Shown: positions 50,047 through 59,378 of the stretch, piece by piece | Layout of the letters: each line of letters begins with the position of its first letter | Numbering within the stretch: position 1 is the first letter of the stretch | Assembly: GCF_038069765.1 (NCBI RefSeq) | Contig: NZ_JBBPFS010000001.1 | Coordinates: forward strand, 558,001 to 622,000 | Length of the DNA stretch: 64,000 nt | Source: Arthrobacter_B sp038069765 | Lineage (GTDB): Bacteria > Actinomycetota > Actinomycetes > Actinomycetales > Micrococcaceae | Direction of reading: 5' to 3' | Notes under the pieces: model-generated | Seen by the model: the letters and a program-made list of their open reading frames with translations, nothing else | Database searches by the model: none | What the model was told of the DNA's origin: nothing | Translations under genes and position numbers: made by a program

Positions 50047-52554
50047 ATGACACGAGGACAACTCCGGGTATTCCTGGGCGCTGCGCCCGGAGTGGGCAAG
50101 ACCTACACCATGCTTGAAGAGGGTCGGCGGCTGTCCGGCGAGGGCAGGGACGTGGCGGTGGCGGTGGTGGAAACCCACGGCCGCGCCGCCACGGCCGCCA
50201 TGGCCGAAGGCCTCGAAACGGTCCCGCCCGTCATGGTTAACCACCGGGGACTGGTGCTCTCCGAGCTGGACCTGGGCGGGGTCCTGACCCGCCGGCCGGA
50301 CTATGCGCTGGTGGACGAGCTCGCCCACACGAACGCCCCCGGCCTGGAGCACGCCAAGCGCTGGCAGGATGTCCAGGCCCTGCTCGACGCCGGGATCAAC
50401 GTCCTGTCCACCGTGAACATCCAGCACATCGAGTCCCTGAACGACGTCATCGAGCAGATCACCGGTACCGTGCAGCGCGAGACGGTGCCGGATTCGGTGC
50501 TGCGGGCGGCGGACCAGGTGGAGCTGGTGGACATCGCTCCGCAACTGCTGCGCGGCCGGCTCTCCTCCGGCATCATTTACCCCTCCGGCCGGGTGGATGC
50601 GGCGCTGTCCAACTACTTCCGGCTCGGCAACCTCACCGCGCTTCGCGAGCTGGCGCTGCTGTGGCTGGCGGACGAAGTGGACAGCGCCCTGAAGCGCTAC
50701 CGGGCGGAGAACGGCATCCGCAACAAATGGGAGGCACGGGAACGGGTGGTGGTGGCCCTGACCGGCGGCCCCGAGGGGCAGACACTGCTGCGCCGCGGAG
50801 CCCGGATTGCCGCCCGTTCCGCCGGCGGTGAGCTGCTGGCCGTGCACATCACCAGTCCCGACGGGCTGCGGGAAGCCCACCCGGGTGAACTCGCAGCCCA
50901 GCGGGGACTCGTGGAAAAACTGGGCGGCACCTTCCACCAGGTGATCGGCACCGAGGTTCCGCAGGCCCTGGTGGAATTTGCCCGCGGCGTGAACGCCACC
51001 CAGCTGGTGATCGGAGTGAGCCGCCGCCCGCGCATCTGGGCGCTGCTCACCGGCCCCGGCATCGGTGCGACCGTGGTGCGCGAGTCGGGGGACATCGACG
51101 TGCACATCGTGAACCACCCGGCAGCTGGCGGACGGCCGGTCCTGCCGCGGCTCGGCGGAGCACTGACGGTTCGACGGCGGTTGTCCGGCCTGGCCCTGGC
51201 GCTGGCCGGCGGGCCCCTGCTGACCTGGCTGCTGGTGGCCATGAGCACTCCCGCCTCGATCACCGGCGATGTCCTCAGCTACCAGCTGCTGGTCATCCTG
51301 GTGGCGCTGACCGGCGGCATCTGGCCGGCGATGTTTGCTGCACTGCTCTCCGGCATCACCCTGGACTATTTCTTTATCCAGCCCCTCTACACAGTCACCG
51401 TTGCCACCCCGGAACATGTCCTCGCCCTGGTCCTGTACGTCGTCAACGCCGTTTTGGTCAGCTATGTCGTAGACCGCGCCGCCCGGCGTTCGCGCACGGC
51501 ACGCCGCGCCGCAGCCGAATCGGAGCTGCTGGCCTCAGTGGCCGGAAGCGTCCTGCGCGGTGAGGACGCCCTGGGTGCACTGGTCAACCGCACCCGGGAG
51601 GCCTTCAACCTCCGGTGCGTCCGGTTGCTGGCCGACGGCGCCGAGCTGGCCGCCGCCGGGCTGGCGTCCGGAAGTACGGCTGCCACGCAGCTCCCGGTGG
51701 GGGAGCGGGCGGTGCTGGAACTGTACGGGCGGGATCTGGAGGCGTCGGACCGCAGGCTGCTGGCCGTTATCACTGCCCAGCTGGAGGCCGCCCTGGACTT
51801 TGGCGACCTGGCCCAGACCGCTGAGGGACTGGGTTCACTGGCAGCGGCGGACAAGGTCCGTACTGCGCTGCTCGCCGCCGTCGGGCACGATCTCCGACGC
51901 CCGCTGACCGCAGCCACCGCCGCTGTCACCGGCCTGCGGGCACCGGATGTGCAGTGGAGCGAGTCGGACCGCGCGGAGCTGCTCGCCACGGCGGAGGAAT
52001 CCCTGGCCACGCTCTCCGACCTGGTCACGAGCCTGCTGGACGTCAGCAGGCTGCAGGCCGGCGTCCTCGGTGTGAGCCTGGCACCGCTGGAGATTGCGGA
52101 AGCTGTGCTGCCGGCGCTGGAGGAGCTGGCTCTTGGTCCGGCCGAAGTCGAGCTGGAGCTTCCCGCGGACCTGCCGCCGGTGCTCGCCGATTCGGTGCTG
52201 CTCCAGCGCGTCCTGGTAAACCTGCTGGCCAACGCCGTGCGGTTTGCTCCGGCCGGCAGCAAAGTGGTGCTGGCGGGGAGCGCATTTGCCGGACGTGTGG
52301 AAGTGCGGGTCATAGACTGTGGGCCGGGAATCCCGGCGGAACGCCTCGAAGATGTGTTTGTGCCGTTCCAGCGGCTCGGGGATACCGATAATCTGACCGG
52401 TCTTGGTCTGGGACTTGCCCTGGCCAAGGGTTTCATGGAGGGCATGATGGGAACGCTGGAAACCGAGGACACACCCGGAGGCGGGCTGACCATGGTGTTG
52501 TCCCTGCCTGCCGCAGAAGTACCCGTTCCGGCTGAAGCACCGGGTGTCCGGTGA
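50047..52554 (+). CDS. kdpD: Sensor histidine kinase KdpD
   Basis: 835 residues. The N-terminal KdpD domain has Walker-type FLGAAPGVGKTYTMLEEG and DELAHTNAPGLEHAKRW; a universal stress-like domain follows (about 230-350), then a DUF4118 membrane block (four segments, about 380-480), a degenerate GAF region, HisKA with the phosphorylated His614 in VGHDLRRPL, and an ATPase domain with NLLANAVRFAP and GLGLGLALAKGF. Senses potassium limitation and phosphorylates KdpE. Overlaps kdpE by four bases. Confidence 0.95.
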   Translation: MTRGQLRVFLGAAPGVGKTYTMLEEGRRLSGEGRDVAVAVVETHGRAATAAMAEGLETVPPVMVNHRGLVLSELDLGGVLTRRPDYALVDELAHTNAPGLEHAKRWQDVQALLDAGINVLSTVNIQHIESLNDVIEQITGTVQRETVPDSVLRAADQVELVDIAPQLLRGRLSSGIIYPSGRVDAALSNYFRLGNLTALRELALLWLADEVDSALKRYRAENGIRNKWEARERVVVALTGGPEGQTLLRRGARIAARSAGGELLAVHITSPDGLREAHPGELAAQRGLVEKLGGTFHQVIGTEVPQALVEFARGVNATQLVIGVSRRPRIWALLTGPGIGATVVRESGDIDVHIVNHPAAGGRPVLPRLGGALTVRRRLSGLALALAGGPLLTWLLVAMSTPASITGDVLSYQLLVILVALTGGIWPAMFAALLSGITLDYFFIQPLYTVTVATPEHVLALVLYVVNAVLVSYVVDRAARRSRTARRAAAESELLASVAGSVLRGEDALGALVNRTREAFNLRCVRLLADGAELAAAGLASGSTAATQLPVGERAVLELYGRDLEASDRRLLAVITAQLEAALDFGDLAQTAEGLGSLAAADKVRTALLAAVGHDLRRPLTAATAAVTGLRAPDVQWSESDRAELLATAEESLATLSDLVTSLLDVSRLQAGVLGVSLAPLEIAEAVLPALEELALGPAEVELELPADLPPVLADSVLLQRVLVNLLANAVRFAPAGSKVVLAGSAFAGRVEVRVIDCGPGIPAERLEDVFVPFQRLGDTDNLTGLGLGLALAKGFMEGMMGTLETEDTPGGGLTMVLSLPAAEVPVPAEAPGVR

Positions 52555-53252
52555 AGGTCCTCATTGCCGACGATGACGTCCAGATTCTCCGTGCCCTCCG
52601 GATCACCCTGTCCGCCTACGGCTACGAGGTGGCCACTGCCGCCGACGGCGCTGCCGCGGTCCGCAAGGCCGTGGAGGAACACCCCGACCTCATTGTCCTG
52701 GATTTGGGCATGCCCCGGCTCAGCGGTATGGAGGTCATCGAGGCGGTGCGGGGCTGGAGCCGTGCGCCGATCCTGGTCATCTCCGGCCGAACGGACTCGG
52801 CCGACAAGGTCCGCGCCCTCGACCTCGGGGCCGACGACTACGTCACCAAGCCCTTTTCCACCGAAGAACTAATGGCCCGGATCCGTGCCCTGACCCGCCG
52901 CACGCCGGCAGCTCCGGAACAGTCCGAAGTGGTGTTCGGGGACGTCCGGGTGGATTTGGCGGCGAAGGCTGTGGTCCGCATCCCGGACGGTTCCTCCATC
53001 CACCTGACCCCCACTGAGTGGCGGCTGCTGGAGGCTCTGGTCCAGCACCCGGGCAGGCTGATCAGCCAGCCCACCCTGCTCAACGACGTCTGGGGTCCAG
53101 GAACCACCGATACGGGCTATCTCCGCCTCTACATGGGACAGCTGCGCCGCAAGCTCGAAACCGATCCGGCGGTGCCGGTGCACTTCGTGACCGAACACGG
53201 CATGGGATACCGCTTTGTTCCTGCCGGTTCGGCACCCCCGCCCGGGAGCTAG
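52551..53252 (+). CDS. kdpE: Response regulator KdpE
   Basis: 233 residues from a GTG overlapping the kdpD stop. Receiver domain with Asp51 in LIVLDLGMPRLSG and Lys in DDYVTKPFSTEEL; C-terminal OmpR/PhoB winged helix (HLTPTEWRLLEALVQHPGRL, VTEHGMGYRFVP). Activates kdpFABC transcription; the repeats at 45218-45247 are a possible target. Its 3' end overlaps the convergent aspartate decarboxylase gene by four bases. Confidence 0.95.
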   Translation: MKVLIADDDVQILRALRITLSAYGYEVATAADGAAAVRKAVEEHPDLIVLDLGMPRLSGMEVIEAVRGWSRAPILVISGRTDSADKVRALDLGADDYVTKPFSTEELMARIRALTRRTPAAPEQSEVVFGDVRVDLAAKAVVRIPDGSSIHLTPTEWRLLEALVQHPGRLISQPTLLNDVWGPGTTDTGYLRLYMGQLRRKLETDPAVPVHFVTEHGMGYRFVPAGSAPPPGS

Positions 53253-54892
53253 GGGTTGCTGCCTTCCGCAGGTCCCGCACCGGCCGGTTCGCCGCGGCTG
53301 AACATTCCGTAGTACTCCTCCACAACCCGCCGGGTGGCGGTACCAATGGCGCGGTACTCATGATCCGTGAGGTTGGCCAGCGACACCCGTGCGGAGGGGA
53401 CACTGACATCGAACCCGCTGCCCGGCAACAAAACCACGCCCGTTTCTGCAGCCAGCCGCAGCAGGAAGTGCAGGCCCAGATCCGTCCGGGAAGCAAGCCA
53501 GTTCCGGAACTGCGGGCCGTACAGCCTTCCGCCCAGTTCTTCCAGGTCAATCACGCTGTAGTACCCGACGTCGTCGGGCCCGCGGACCGATGGAACCCCC
53601 ATGCTCCGGTACAGGGTGTCGTATCTGCCGCGGATCAGGTCTTTTGCCGCATCCTGGTACCGGTGCAGACGGTCCATGAGTCCGTGCAGGGCAAAGAGCA
53701 CCATTTGCAGCTGCTGCGGACCCGAGAGACCCGCCGTGTGGTTCAAAGCCACCGTCCTGCTGTCAGCCACCAGCCGGTCCATGAACGCCAGATCCCCGGC
53801 ATCGGTCGTCAGGGAGGCGTACCGCGCGTCCAGACGCTGCTTCTCATCCGGGGGCAGGTCCTGAAGCAGGGCATCAATCACGTTCTCCCGGTGCAGGGCG
53901 ACGGTTCCAAGCCGCCAACCGGTGGCTCCGAAGTACTTCGAAAAGGAATACACGCACACGGTGTTGCGCGGGCAGGCGGCAAAGACCGAGACATAGTTGT
54001 CCGCGAACGTGCCGTAGACATCGTCGGTGATGATGATCAGATCCCGGCGTTCCTCCGCTACCAGGCGGGCGAGCCGGTCCAGCACCTCCCCGGGCTGCCG
54101 GGACGACGGCGGATTGCTGGGATTGACGAGGCAGAACACCTTAATCGCCGGATCGAGGAGCTTGTCCAGTTCGGAGTCCGGAAGCCGCCAGTCCTCCGCC
54201 TCGTCCATCCGCAGCAGCACTGTTTCCAGCCCGTACTCCGGCAGCACCGGGATCTCCAGGTACGGAGAGAAGATCGGTGCCGCGAGCGCGATTCGGTCTC
54301 CCGGAGCTATGAGTCCGTTGGCAGCCAGGCTGGAGAAGAGGTAGGTCATGGCGGCTGTGCCGCCCTCGGTGGGAAACACGTCAAAGGTTCCGGCAGAGGT
54401 CCGGGGTCCGAACAGCTCCTGGGTCAGATAGGCCCGCAGTACCTCCTCTGTGCGGGGAAGCACCCGAGGGGGTGTGGGATAGAAGCAGCCCAGGAAGGCG
54501 GTGACCATTTCCGCCAGGAACTGCTCCCGGTCCAGTCCGAGTTGGTCATGGACATAGCTGAGTGCCGACCGGAGGAAGGACAGACCACCACGCTGCGGAT
54601 CCTGAACGACAAAGGCATTAAACCGTCCAAGCATTCCGTCCCGCTCCGGCAGGCCGCCGAAGCCGCTGTCCAGATAGGAGTACGAGCGCTCCGACTCGGA
54701 GACGGCAAAGTCTCCAAGGGCCAGGAACGCCCGCCGTGGAAGGGTTGCCAGAAAGTTCGGGTTTCCCCTGCCGGCATTCAGCATCAACCGGTCCCGCTCA
54801 GAGGAGGCAAGACTGATCAGCCGGTCCTTCAGCTCGAACGGGCTCAGTCCGGCCAGGGCAGCCGGATCCGGGGTGTTCGCGTTCCCTTCCAC
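53249..54892 (-). CDS. Aspartate 4-decarboxylase/aspartate aminotransferase (AspD)
   Basis: 547 residues of the PLP fold-type I family with the long N-terminal part typical of AspD (ELKDRLISLASSERDRLMLN, AGRGNPNFLATLPRRAFLAL). The cofactor Lys lies in YSFSKYFGATGWRLG; LVNPSNPPSSRQPGEVL and TDDVYGTFADNY match aminotransferase substrate and PLP loops. Converts L-aspartate to L-alanine plus CO2, often with an antiporter to generate proton motive force; no antiporter gene is adjacent here. Convergent with kdpE, sharing four bases. Confidence 0.85.
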   Translation of the reverse strand: MEGNANTPDPAALAGLSPFELKDRLISLASSERDRLMLNAGRGNPNFLATLPRRAFLALGDFAVSESERSYSYLDSGFGGLPERDGMLGRFNAFVVQDPQRGGLSFLRSALSYVHDQLGLDREQFLAEMVTAFLGCFYPTPPRVLPRTEEVLRAYLTQELFGPRTSAGTFDVFPTEGGTAAMTYLFSSLAANGLIAPGDRIALAAPIFSPYLEIPVLPEYGLETVLLRMDEAEDWRLPDSELDKLLDPAIKVFCLVNPSNPPSSRQPGEVLDRLARLVAEERRDLIIITDDVYGTFADNYVSVFAACPRNTVCVYSFSKYFGATGWRLGTVALHRENVIDALLQDLPPDEKQRLDARYASLTTDAGDLAFMDRLVADSRTVALNHTAGLSGPQQLQMVLFALHGLMDRLHRYQDAAKDLIRGRYDTLYRSMGVPSVRGPDDVGYYSVIDLEELGGRLYGPQFRNWLASRTDLGLHFLLRLAAETGVVLLPGSGFDVSVPSARVSLANLTDHEYRAIGTATRRVVEEYYGMFSRGEPAGAGPAEGSNP

Positions 54893-54928
54893 GGGGCTCC
54901 TATCCGGCTCCGGAGATGTGGGCTCAGT

Positions 54929-57337
54929 CTAAGAACGGCTGTAGGCCCTCGGCAGCTTCAAACCGCGCTCCTCCATGACTGAACGCAGCAGAGTTGGATA
55001 ATCGGTGATGAGTCCGTCCACCCCCAGGTCCATCAGGGCGTTCATGGCCTCCGCGGTGTTGACCGTCCACGGGATGACTGGAAGGCCGGCGTCATGTGCC
55101 TCCCGGATCATCTGCGCTGTGACTGTGGTTGCGAGAGGGGAGAGGACGTCGTATCCCGCCGCAGCCGCAGCCAACGCCGGCGATCCGTTGTAGTCGTCGA
55201 TATCTAGCCCGCCCAGCTGCGGTGCTGCGCCGGGCTGGCCCACCTGCAGGGCAACGGCGTCTTCGGCCAGGGCCACAAGCTTTAGGTCCGGAGCGATTGC
55301 GGCCACCAGGTTCAGGGCAGACCAGTCAAAGGACTGAATTGTGGTGCGGCGTTCCCGGCCCGAGGCTTCAACCTCCTCGACGACGGCACGTGCCAGGGCT
55401 TCCATTCCCGGACCGCCTTCCAGTCCCTCTTCAACCTTGGTCTCAACATTGAAGCGGATTTTCCGGGCATCGTAAGCGTCGGCCAGGGCGTAGACGTCGC
55501 GCAGTTCCGCAATGCGGTTGCCCTGCACCACCTCCTGCTCCGGGTAACCCGGCAGCTGCTGGAAGCCGCAGTCAAGGGTTTTGATCTGTGCCAGATCCAG
55601 GAGCGCGACGCGGTCACCCACATACGGGAATTCGGGATCCGCGGGCCGGGCCGGTGCGGTGTCGCGGCACTTCTCCGGCATGATGACGTCGTCATGCCAG
55701 ACAATCACCTTGCCGTCTTCGGTCAGGTGGGTATCCAGTTCCAGGGTGCTGACTCCCAGTTCCAGCGAGTGCGCAAAGGCAGTGAGGGATTCCTCCGTGT
55801 ATTCGCCCCGCCCGCCGCGGTGGGACTGCAGGTCGAAGCGGCCTTTGGGATGGTGCCAGCCCGGGGGAGGGGTGCCGCCGCCGTTGTCGCCGTCGCCCGC
55901 CCCGGCACGCATCACCTCGACCATGACGTCGAAGATGCGTGTGTTTTCATAGACTCCGGTCAGAAGCTCCGATCCCGGTCCCATTGCGGTCAGCGGAACG
56001 TCCAGGGCGGTGTGGCCGTCCGTGGTCCAGTCCACCATGAACTGCTGTTCGGAGTTGGCCACCGGCAGCGGGCCGTCTTCTGCTGAAAGGCCGTCTCCGG
56101 ACTCGTCCGGTTCCTCTCCGGGCTCGGGCACATCGACGGCTTCAATGGTCATGCCGCCGGTCTGGTGGTCACCCACCACAATCAGCAGGGTGTCTCCGTC
56201 CTGCTCCGCGAAGTCCTTCGCCAGGGCGACGGAGCGGTCAAACTCAATTCCAGAGTCGATGGTAAGTTCGGCGTCATTGACATGGCTGAAGGAATCGATG
56301 CCTTCTTCCTCCACCATGAGGAAGAAGCCGGCGTCTTCGTTGCTGCCGCCGCCTCCGCCGCCTTTACCTCCACCGCCCTTGCCGCCGCCCCCTTTGCCCC
56401 CTTGGGCTTCGCTGCCGCCGGCTTGGGCTTTACCGGCGCCGCCGTTGCCGTAGCCGTCGCCGGTCCCGCCGGAGGTGAGCACCTCGAGCGCCTTCGCTGT
56501 CATCTCTGTCAGCGGCACCGTCGGCTCATACAGTTCCTCGACGTCTTCGCCATACTGGAACATTTCCTCATTTGCGAACAGACCCAGCAGCATGGAGGAA
56601 TCCGCTTCCTGCAGGCCCTCCAGATCCCAGACATATTCGTAACCGAGGGACTGGGCCTCTTCCACCAGGTTCCCTTCGGTTCCGGCGCTCTCCTCTGACG
56701 GATCCTCGGGCGGGTTGTCCGGGAACCGTCCAGGATCGCCGGCCGGGTACCAGTGGTCTTCTCCGCCGCCGAGGATGACTTCAGGGCGGCTGCTCTCCAG
56801 GAACTGCCGGGCAATGGCACTTTGCTCGTCCCGGTCCAGCACATGGGAGCCGAATGCTGCCGGTGTGGCGTCAGTGACGTTGCTCGTGGTGACCAGTCCG
56901 GTGGACTTTCCCAGTTCCTCGGCCACTTCCAGTGCCGTGGTGACCGGCTGCTGGTTCAGGTCCACCCCGATGGCTCCGTTGTAGGTTTTCACCCCGGTGG
57001 CCATCGATGTGGCTGCCGCAGCTGAGTCGGTCACAAAAGTCTCCGGATCTGCGGAGTTGGTATGCACCCGTCCGACGGCGGGCATCGAGTCCATTTCCAG
57101 TTCACCCGTCAGCCCCACCAGCGCCAGACGGATCGCCTCGCGCTGCCCCGGACCCATGCCGTCCCCCACCATGAGGATCACGTTCTGCGCTGCGGGGGAG
57201 CCGTCGTCGCCGTTGCCTCCGCCGCGGCCGTTTCCCTGCATCCCCGGAGCGGGGACGGTTCCTGACAAAACGACGGCGGCAACAGCCGCCGTCGTTATCA
57301 TCCGTTTTGCGTTTTTTCCTGCATGTGGATACTTCAC
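54929..57337 (-). CDS. Secreted alkaline phosphatase-glycerophosphodiester phosphodiesterase fusion
   Basis: 802 residues from a GTG behind AGGAATG. A signal peptide is seen (KRMITTAAVAAVVLSGTVPA). Residues ~50-490 are an alkaline phosphatase: metal Asp59 in ILMVGDGMG, nucleophile Ser105 in VTDSAAAATSMATG, and DHQTGG. This part is interrupted by a Gly/Lys-rich linker (about 310-345). From ~500 a GDPD domain follows (SHRGGRGEYTEESLTAF, LELDTHLTEDGKVIVWHDD) ending VDGLITDYPTLLR. Together they could split glycerophosphodiesters to glycerol 3-phosphate and then free phosphate outside the cell. No frameshift is seen, so the fusion looks genuine. Confidence 0.88.
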   Translation of the reverse strand: MKYPHAGKNAKRMITTAAVAAVVLSGTVPAPGMQGNGRGGGNGDDGSPAAQNVILMVGDGMGPGQREAIRLALVGLTGELEMDSMPAVGRVHTNSADPETFVTDSAAAATSMATGVKTYNGAIGVDLNQQPVTTALEVAEELGKSTGLVTTSNVTDATPAAFGSHVLDRDEQSAIARQFLESSRPEVILGGGEDHWYPAGDPGRFPDNPPEDPSEESAGTEGNLVEEAQSLGYEYVWDLEGLQEADSSMLLGLFANEEMFQYGEDVEELYEPTVPLTEMTAKALEVLTSGGTGDGYGNGGAGKAQAGGSEAQGGKGGGGKGGGGKGGGGGGSNEDAGFFLMVEEEGIDSFSHVNDAELTIDSGIEFDRSVALAKDFAEQDGDTLLIVVGDHQTGGMTIEAVDVPEPGEEPDESGDGLSAEDGPLPVANSEQQFMVDWTTDGHTALDVPLTAMGPGSELLTGVYENTRIFDVMVEVMRAGAGDGDNGGGTPPPGWHHPKGRFDLQSHRGGRGEYTEESLTAFAHSLELGVSTLELDTHLTEDGKVIVWHDDVIMPEKCRDTAPARPADPEFPYVGDRVALLDLAQIKTLDCGFQQLPGYPEQEVVQGNRIAELRDVYALADAYDARKIRFNVETKVEEGLEGGPGMEALARAVVEEVEASGRERRTTIQSFDWSALNLVAAIAPDLKLVALAEDAVALQVGQPGAAPQLGGLDIDDYNGSPALAAAAAGYDVLSPLATTVTAQMIREAHDAGLPVIPWTVNTAEAMNALMDLGVDGLITDYPTLLRSVMEERGLKLPRAYSRS

Positions 57338-57760
57338 AGCGGCATTCCTCCCAGAGTGCGGTGGAGGGGCCGGCAGTGTCCCGGCCCTTCTGGTATGCCC
57401 CGTGACGTGAGTAGCCTCGCGAGGCGTGTGTTTCCCCCGTGGCGTCCACAGTTCTCACCCACGGGCCGGCAGTCAAGGGAAACTGGTTCAACAGAGCTGA
57501 TTGCAGAAATTGTGCAGCGGTTTTCCTTTCGACTCTTGCATTTCGAGCCGGAGAGGAGGCGGCACGCCCAGATATCCGAACCAGTGCGGCGGGCACTGGA
57601 ACCACCCCTGATATGCACGGCTGACGCACCGGAACCGCCTTGAGTTTCACTCTTGCGGAGTTGGAAACTCTGAAATAGGCTTCGGGAACCGGCTTTCGAA
57701 CTCTGTCAGCTGCTTCGAAAACGTCAGCTGTTTCGGAAAACCACCGGCGGGGGAGATGCC
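57338..57760. other. 423-bp intergenic region between divergent operons
   Basis: No convincing gene in any frame. It must hold the promoters of the phosphatase fusion (left) and of the 57761 operon (right). The only clear structure is the direct repeat at 57705-57740. No pho-box-like repeat could be confidently assigned. Confidence 0.6.
57705..57740 (+). repeat. Tandem direct repeat before the 57761 operon
   Basis: GTCAGCTGCTTCGAAAA (57705-57721) and GTCAGCTGTTTCGGAAAA (57723-57740), an 18-bp step, ending 20 bases before the ATG at 57761. It contains CAGCTG and TTCGAA palindromic cores and may bind the operon's own regulator. Confidence 0.55.
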
Positions 57761-58219
57761 ATGAATATCCATGGACCACAGGAGGCCCGGGACGCCCTTC
57801 GGAGGGCAAACGAGGCTGTCGAGCAGGGGGCACGCGCCGGCGCACGCCCCTGGTGGTATCCGGTTGGGCTCGGATTGTCTGCCGCGTTTGCCCTGGGCTC
57901 ATTCGCAGTTCCGTGGCTGACCACTACCGGTGTGGTGCTGGGCGGTATCCTCTTTCCCCTGGCTCTGGAGGCGATGGCGCGCCGCCGTTCCGGTGCCTCT
58001 CCCGTAAAAACCTACTGTGCACCCGGATTCCGGGTTCCGTCGGCGGTCTTTGTGGTTCTCGGAGCCGGCCTGTGTGCGTCGGCTCTTATCCTGCTCAAGG
58101 CTTCAGGCAATGTGGTTTTCGTTCTCGTTGCTGCTGTTCTGCTGGGGATCGTGACCGCCGCCTGCACCTGGAGCGTCAGCCGCCGCCGTACCGGATACGA
58201 CGCCGGTGCCGCGCGGTGA
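57761..58219 (+). CDS. Small integral membrane protein
   Basis: 152 residues. A short soluble N-terminus (ARDALRRANEAVEQGARAGA) is followed by about four membrane segments in two hairpins (WWYPVGLGLSAAFALGSFAV; GVVLGGILFPLALEAMA; VPSAVFVVLGAGLCASALIL; VVFVLVAAVLLGIVTAAC). Similar two-hairpin proteins are often encoded together with a winged-helix regulator, as here, where the regulator's GTG overlaps this gene's stop. No function can be named. Confidence 0.75.
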   Translation: MNIHGPQEARDALRRANEAVEQGARAGARPWWYPVGLGLSAAFALGSFAVPWLTTTGVVLGGILFPLALEAMARRRSGASPVKTYCAPGFRVPSAVFVVLGAGLCASALILLKASGNVVFVLVAAVLLGIVTAACTWSVSRRRTGYDAGAAR

Positions 58220-58560
58220 CCGCGCCGCAGTTCAGCTCCCTGATTCATCCGGAGCAGCGCATGCGGATTTGTGCTTTTCTTCTGCCCAATGATGAGGTCG
58301 CCTTCACCGCCCTGCGTGATGCTCTCGCTCTGAGCGAATCCGCCCTAAGCCGCCAACTCAAGGTTCTGGCGGACGCCGGAATCGCCGCCGTCGCCCGAGA
58401 GAAGGGTGTGCCGCGCCCGCGTGCCTGGGTAGCCCTGACCCCGGAGGGCCGCGAAGCCGTCCGGGGCCATCTTGCCGCGCTCCGGGACATCGCCGCCCAA
58501 GCTGATCCGGGGGCGTCCGATACGGTGGAAGCTGCCGACCGAAAGGCTGCCTTGCGATGA
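58216..58560 (+). CDS. Winged-helix transcriptional regulator (MarR/ArsR-like, single domain)
   Basis: 114 residues from a GTG overlapping the membrane protein stop. HPEQRMRICAFLLPNDEVAF, then LALSESALSRQLKVLADAGI and a basic wing (REKGVPRPRAWVALTPEG). This compact form is common for regulators partnered with small membrane proteins. It likely controls its own operon, perhaps through the direct repeat at 57705. The stop overlaps the acetyltransferase start (ATGA). Confidence 0.8.
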   Translation: MTAPQFSSLIHPEQRMRICAFLLPNDEVAFTALRDALALSESALSRQLKVLADAGIAAVAREKGVPRPRAWVALTPEGREAVRGHLAALRDIAAQADPGASDTVEAADRKAALR

Positions 58561-59135
58561 CAGACTACTTTGCCGGAGATCCCCGTTCGATGCGGGAGCG
58601 GATGGAGGCCGGTGACCTTTATATCGCTGACGATCCGGAACTGGCGCAGCTCAGCATCAGTGCCATCGAGCTGGCCGACCGCTATAACCGAACCTGGGCG
58701 CAGGACCGGGGCGGAGCGGCGGAGATCCTTCCCGAGCTGCTGGGCGGTTTGGGTGAGGGGTCGGAAATCCGGCCGCCGATCCATGTGGACTACGGCAGGT
58801 ACCTGACAATAGGGTCCCGCACCTTCATCAATTACAATTTCACCGCCCTGGACGTTGCTGCGATAACGATCGGCGACGACGTCCAGATCGGTCCCAATGT
58901 GCAGCTGCTGACGCCCACGCATCCGGTGGAGCCGGCGCCCCGGAGGGACAAGCTGGAGGCAGCCCAGCCCATTACCATCGGTGACAATGTGTGGATTGGA
59001 GGCGGAGCGATTGTTCTTCCCGGAGTTACCGTAGGGGAGAACTCCGTCATTGGTGCCGGTGCCGTAGTCACGCGCGATGTGCCGCCGAATGTGGTTGTTG
59101 TCGGCAATCCGGCACGCGTGGTGAAGAGCCTCTAG
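58557..59135 (+). CDS. Sugar O-acetyltransferase (maltose/galactoside acetyltransferase type)
   Basis: 192 residues. N-terminal Mac domain (DPRSMRERMEAGDLYIADDP), then left-handed beta-helix hexapeptide repeats with INYNFTALDVAAITIGDDVQ, the catalytic His in LLTPTHPVEP, IGDNVWIGGGAIVLPGVTVG and a C-terminal VVVGNPARVVKSL. Transfers acetyl from acetyl-CoA to a sugar hydroxyl, a detoxification-like reaction in the cytoplasm. Third gene of the coupled operon starting at 57761. Confidence 0.9.
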   Translation: MTDYFAGDPRSMRERMEAGDLYIADDPELAQLSISAIELADRYNRTWAQDRGGAAEILPELLGGLGEGSEIRPPIHVDYGRYLTIGSRTFINYNFTALDVAAITIGDDVQIGPNVQLLTPTHPVEPAPRRDKLEAAQPITIGDNVWIGGGAIVLPGVTVGENSVIGAGAVVTRDVPPNVVVVGNPARVVKSL

Positions 59136-59138
59136 GCC

Positions 59139-59378
59139 TTACCGCCCCTGGGGCAGGTCCTTGAGGACCAGAAGCTCTCCGATGGAACAATCCAGTGCCC
59201 GGCAGATTGCCGTCAGGGTGGAAAACCGAATGGCCTTGGCCCGGTCATTTTTGAGGACGGAGAGATTTACGATGCTGACGTCTACCCGCTTGCTGAGTTC
59301 AGTCAGTGTCAGGTTTCGTGCAGCGAGCAGTTCGTCCAGCCTGCAGTGCACCGAAGAATCAAGATCAACCGGAGGCAC
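59139..59378 (-). CDS. XRE-family helix-turn-helix regulator (YozG-like)
   Basis: 79 residues, essentially one HTH domain: LDELLAARNLTLTELSKRVD, SIVNLSVLKNDRAKAIRFST, LTAICRALDCSIGELL. Such short regulators accompany DUF2975 membrane proteins. Here the two genes overlap (ATG shares a base with the upstream stop). It probably binds the perfect palindrome at 60075-60107. Confidence 0.88.
   Translation of the reverse strand: MPPVDLDSSVHCRLDELLAARNLTLTELSKRVDVSIVNLSVLKNDRAKAIRFSTLTAICRALDCSIGELLVLKDLPQGR

Noticed and set aside
53018..54982. 654-residue open frame on the plus strand
   Set aside because: Antisense to aspartate 4-decarboxylase; no family motifs, composition typical of a GC-rich shadow frame.
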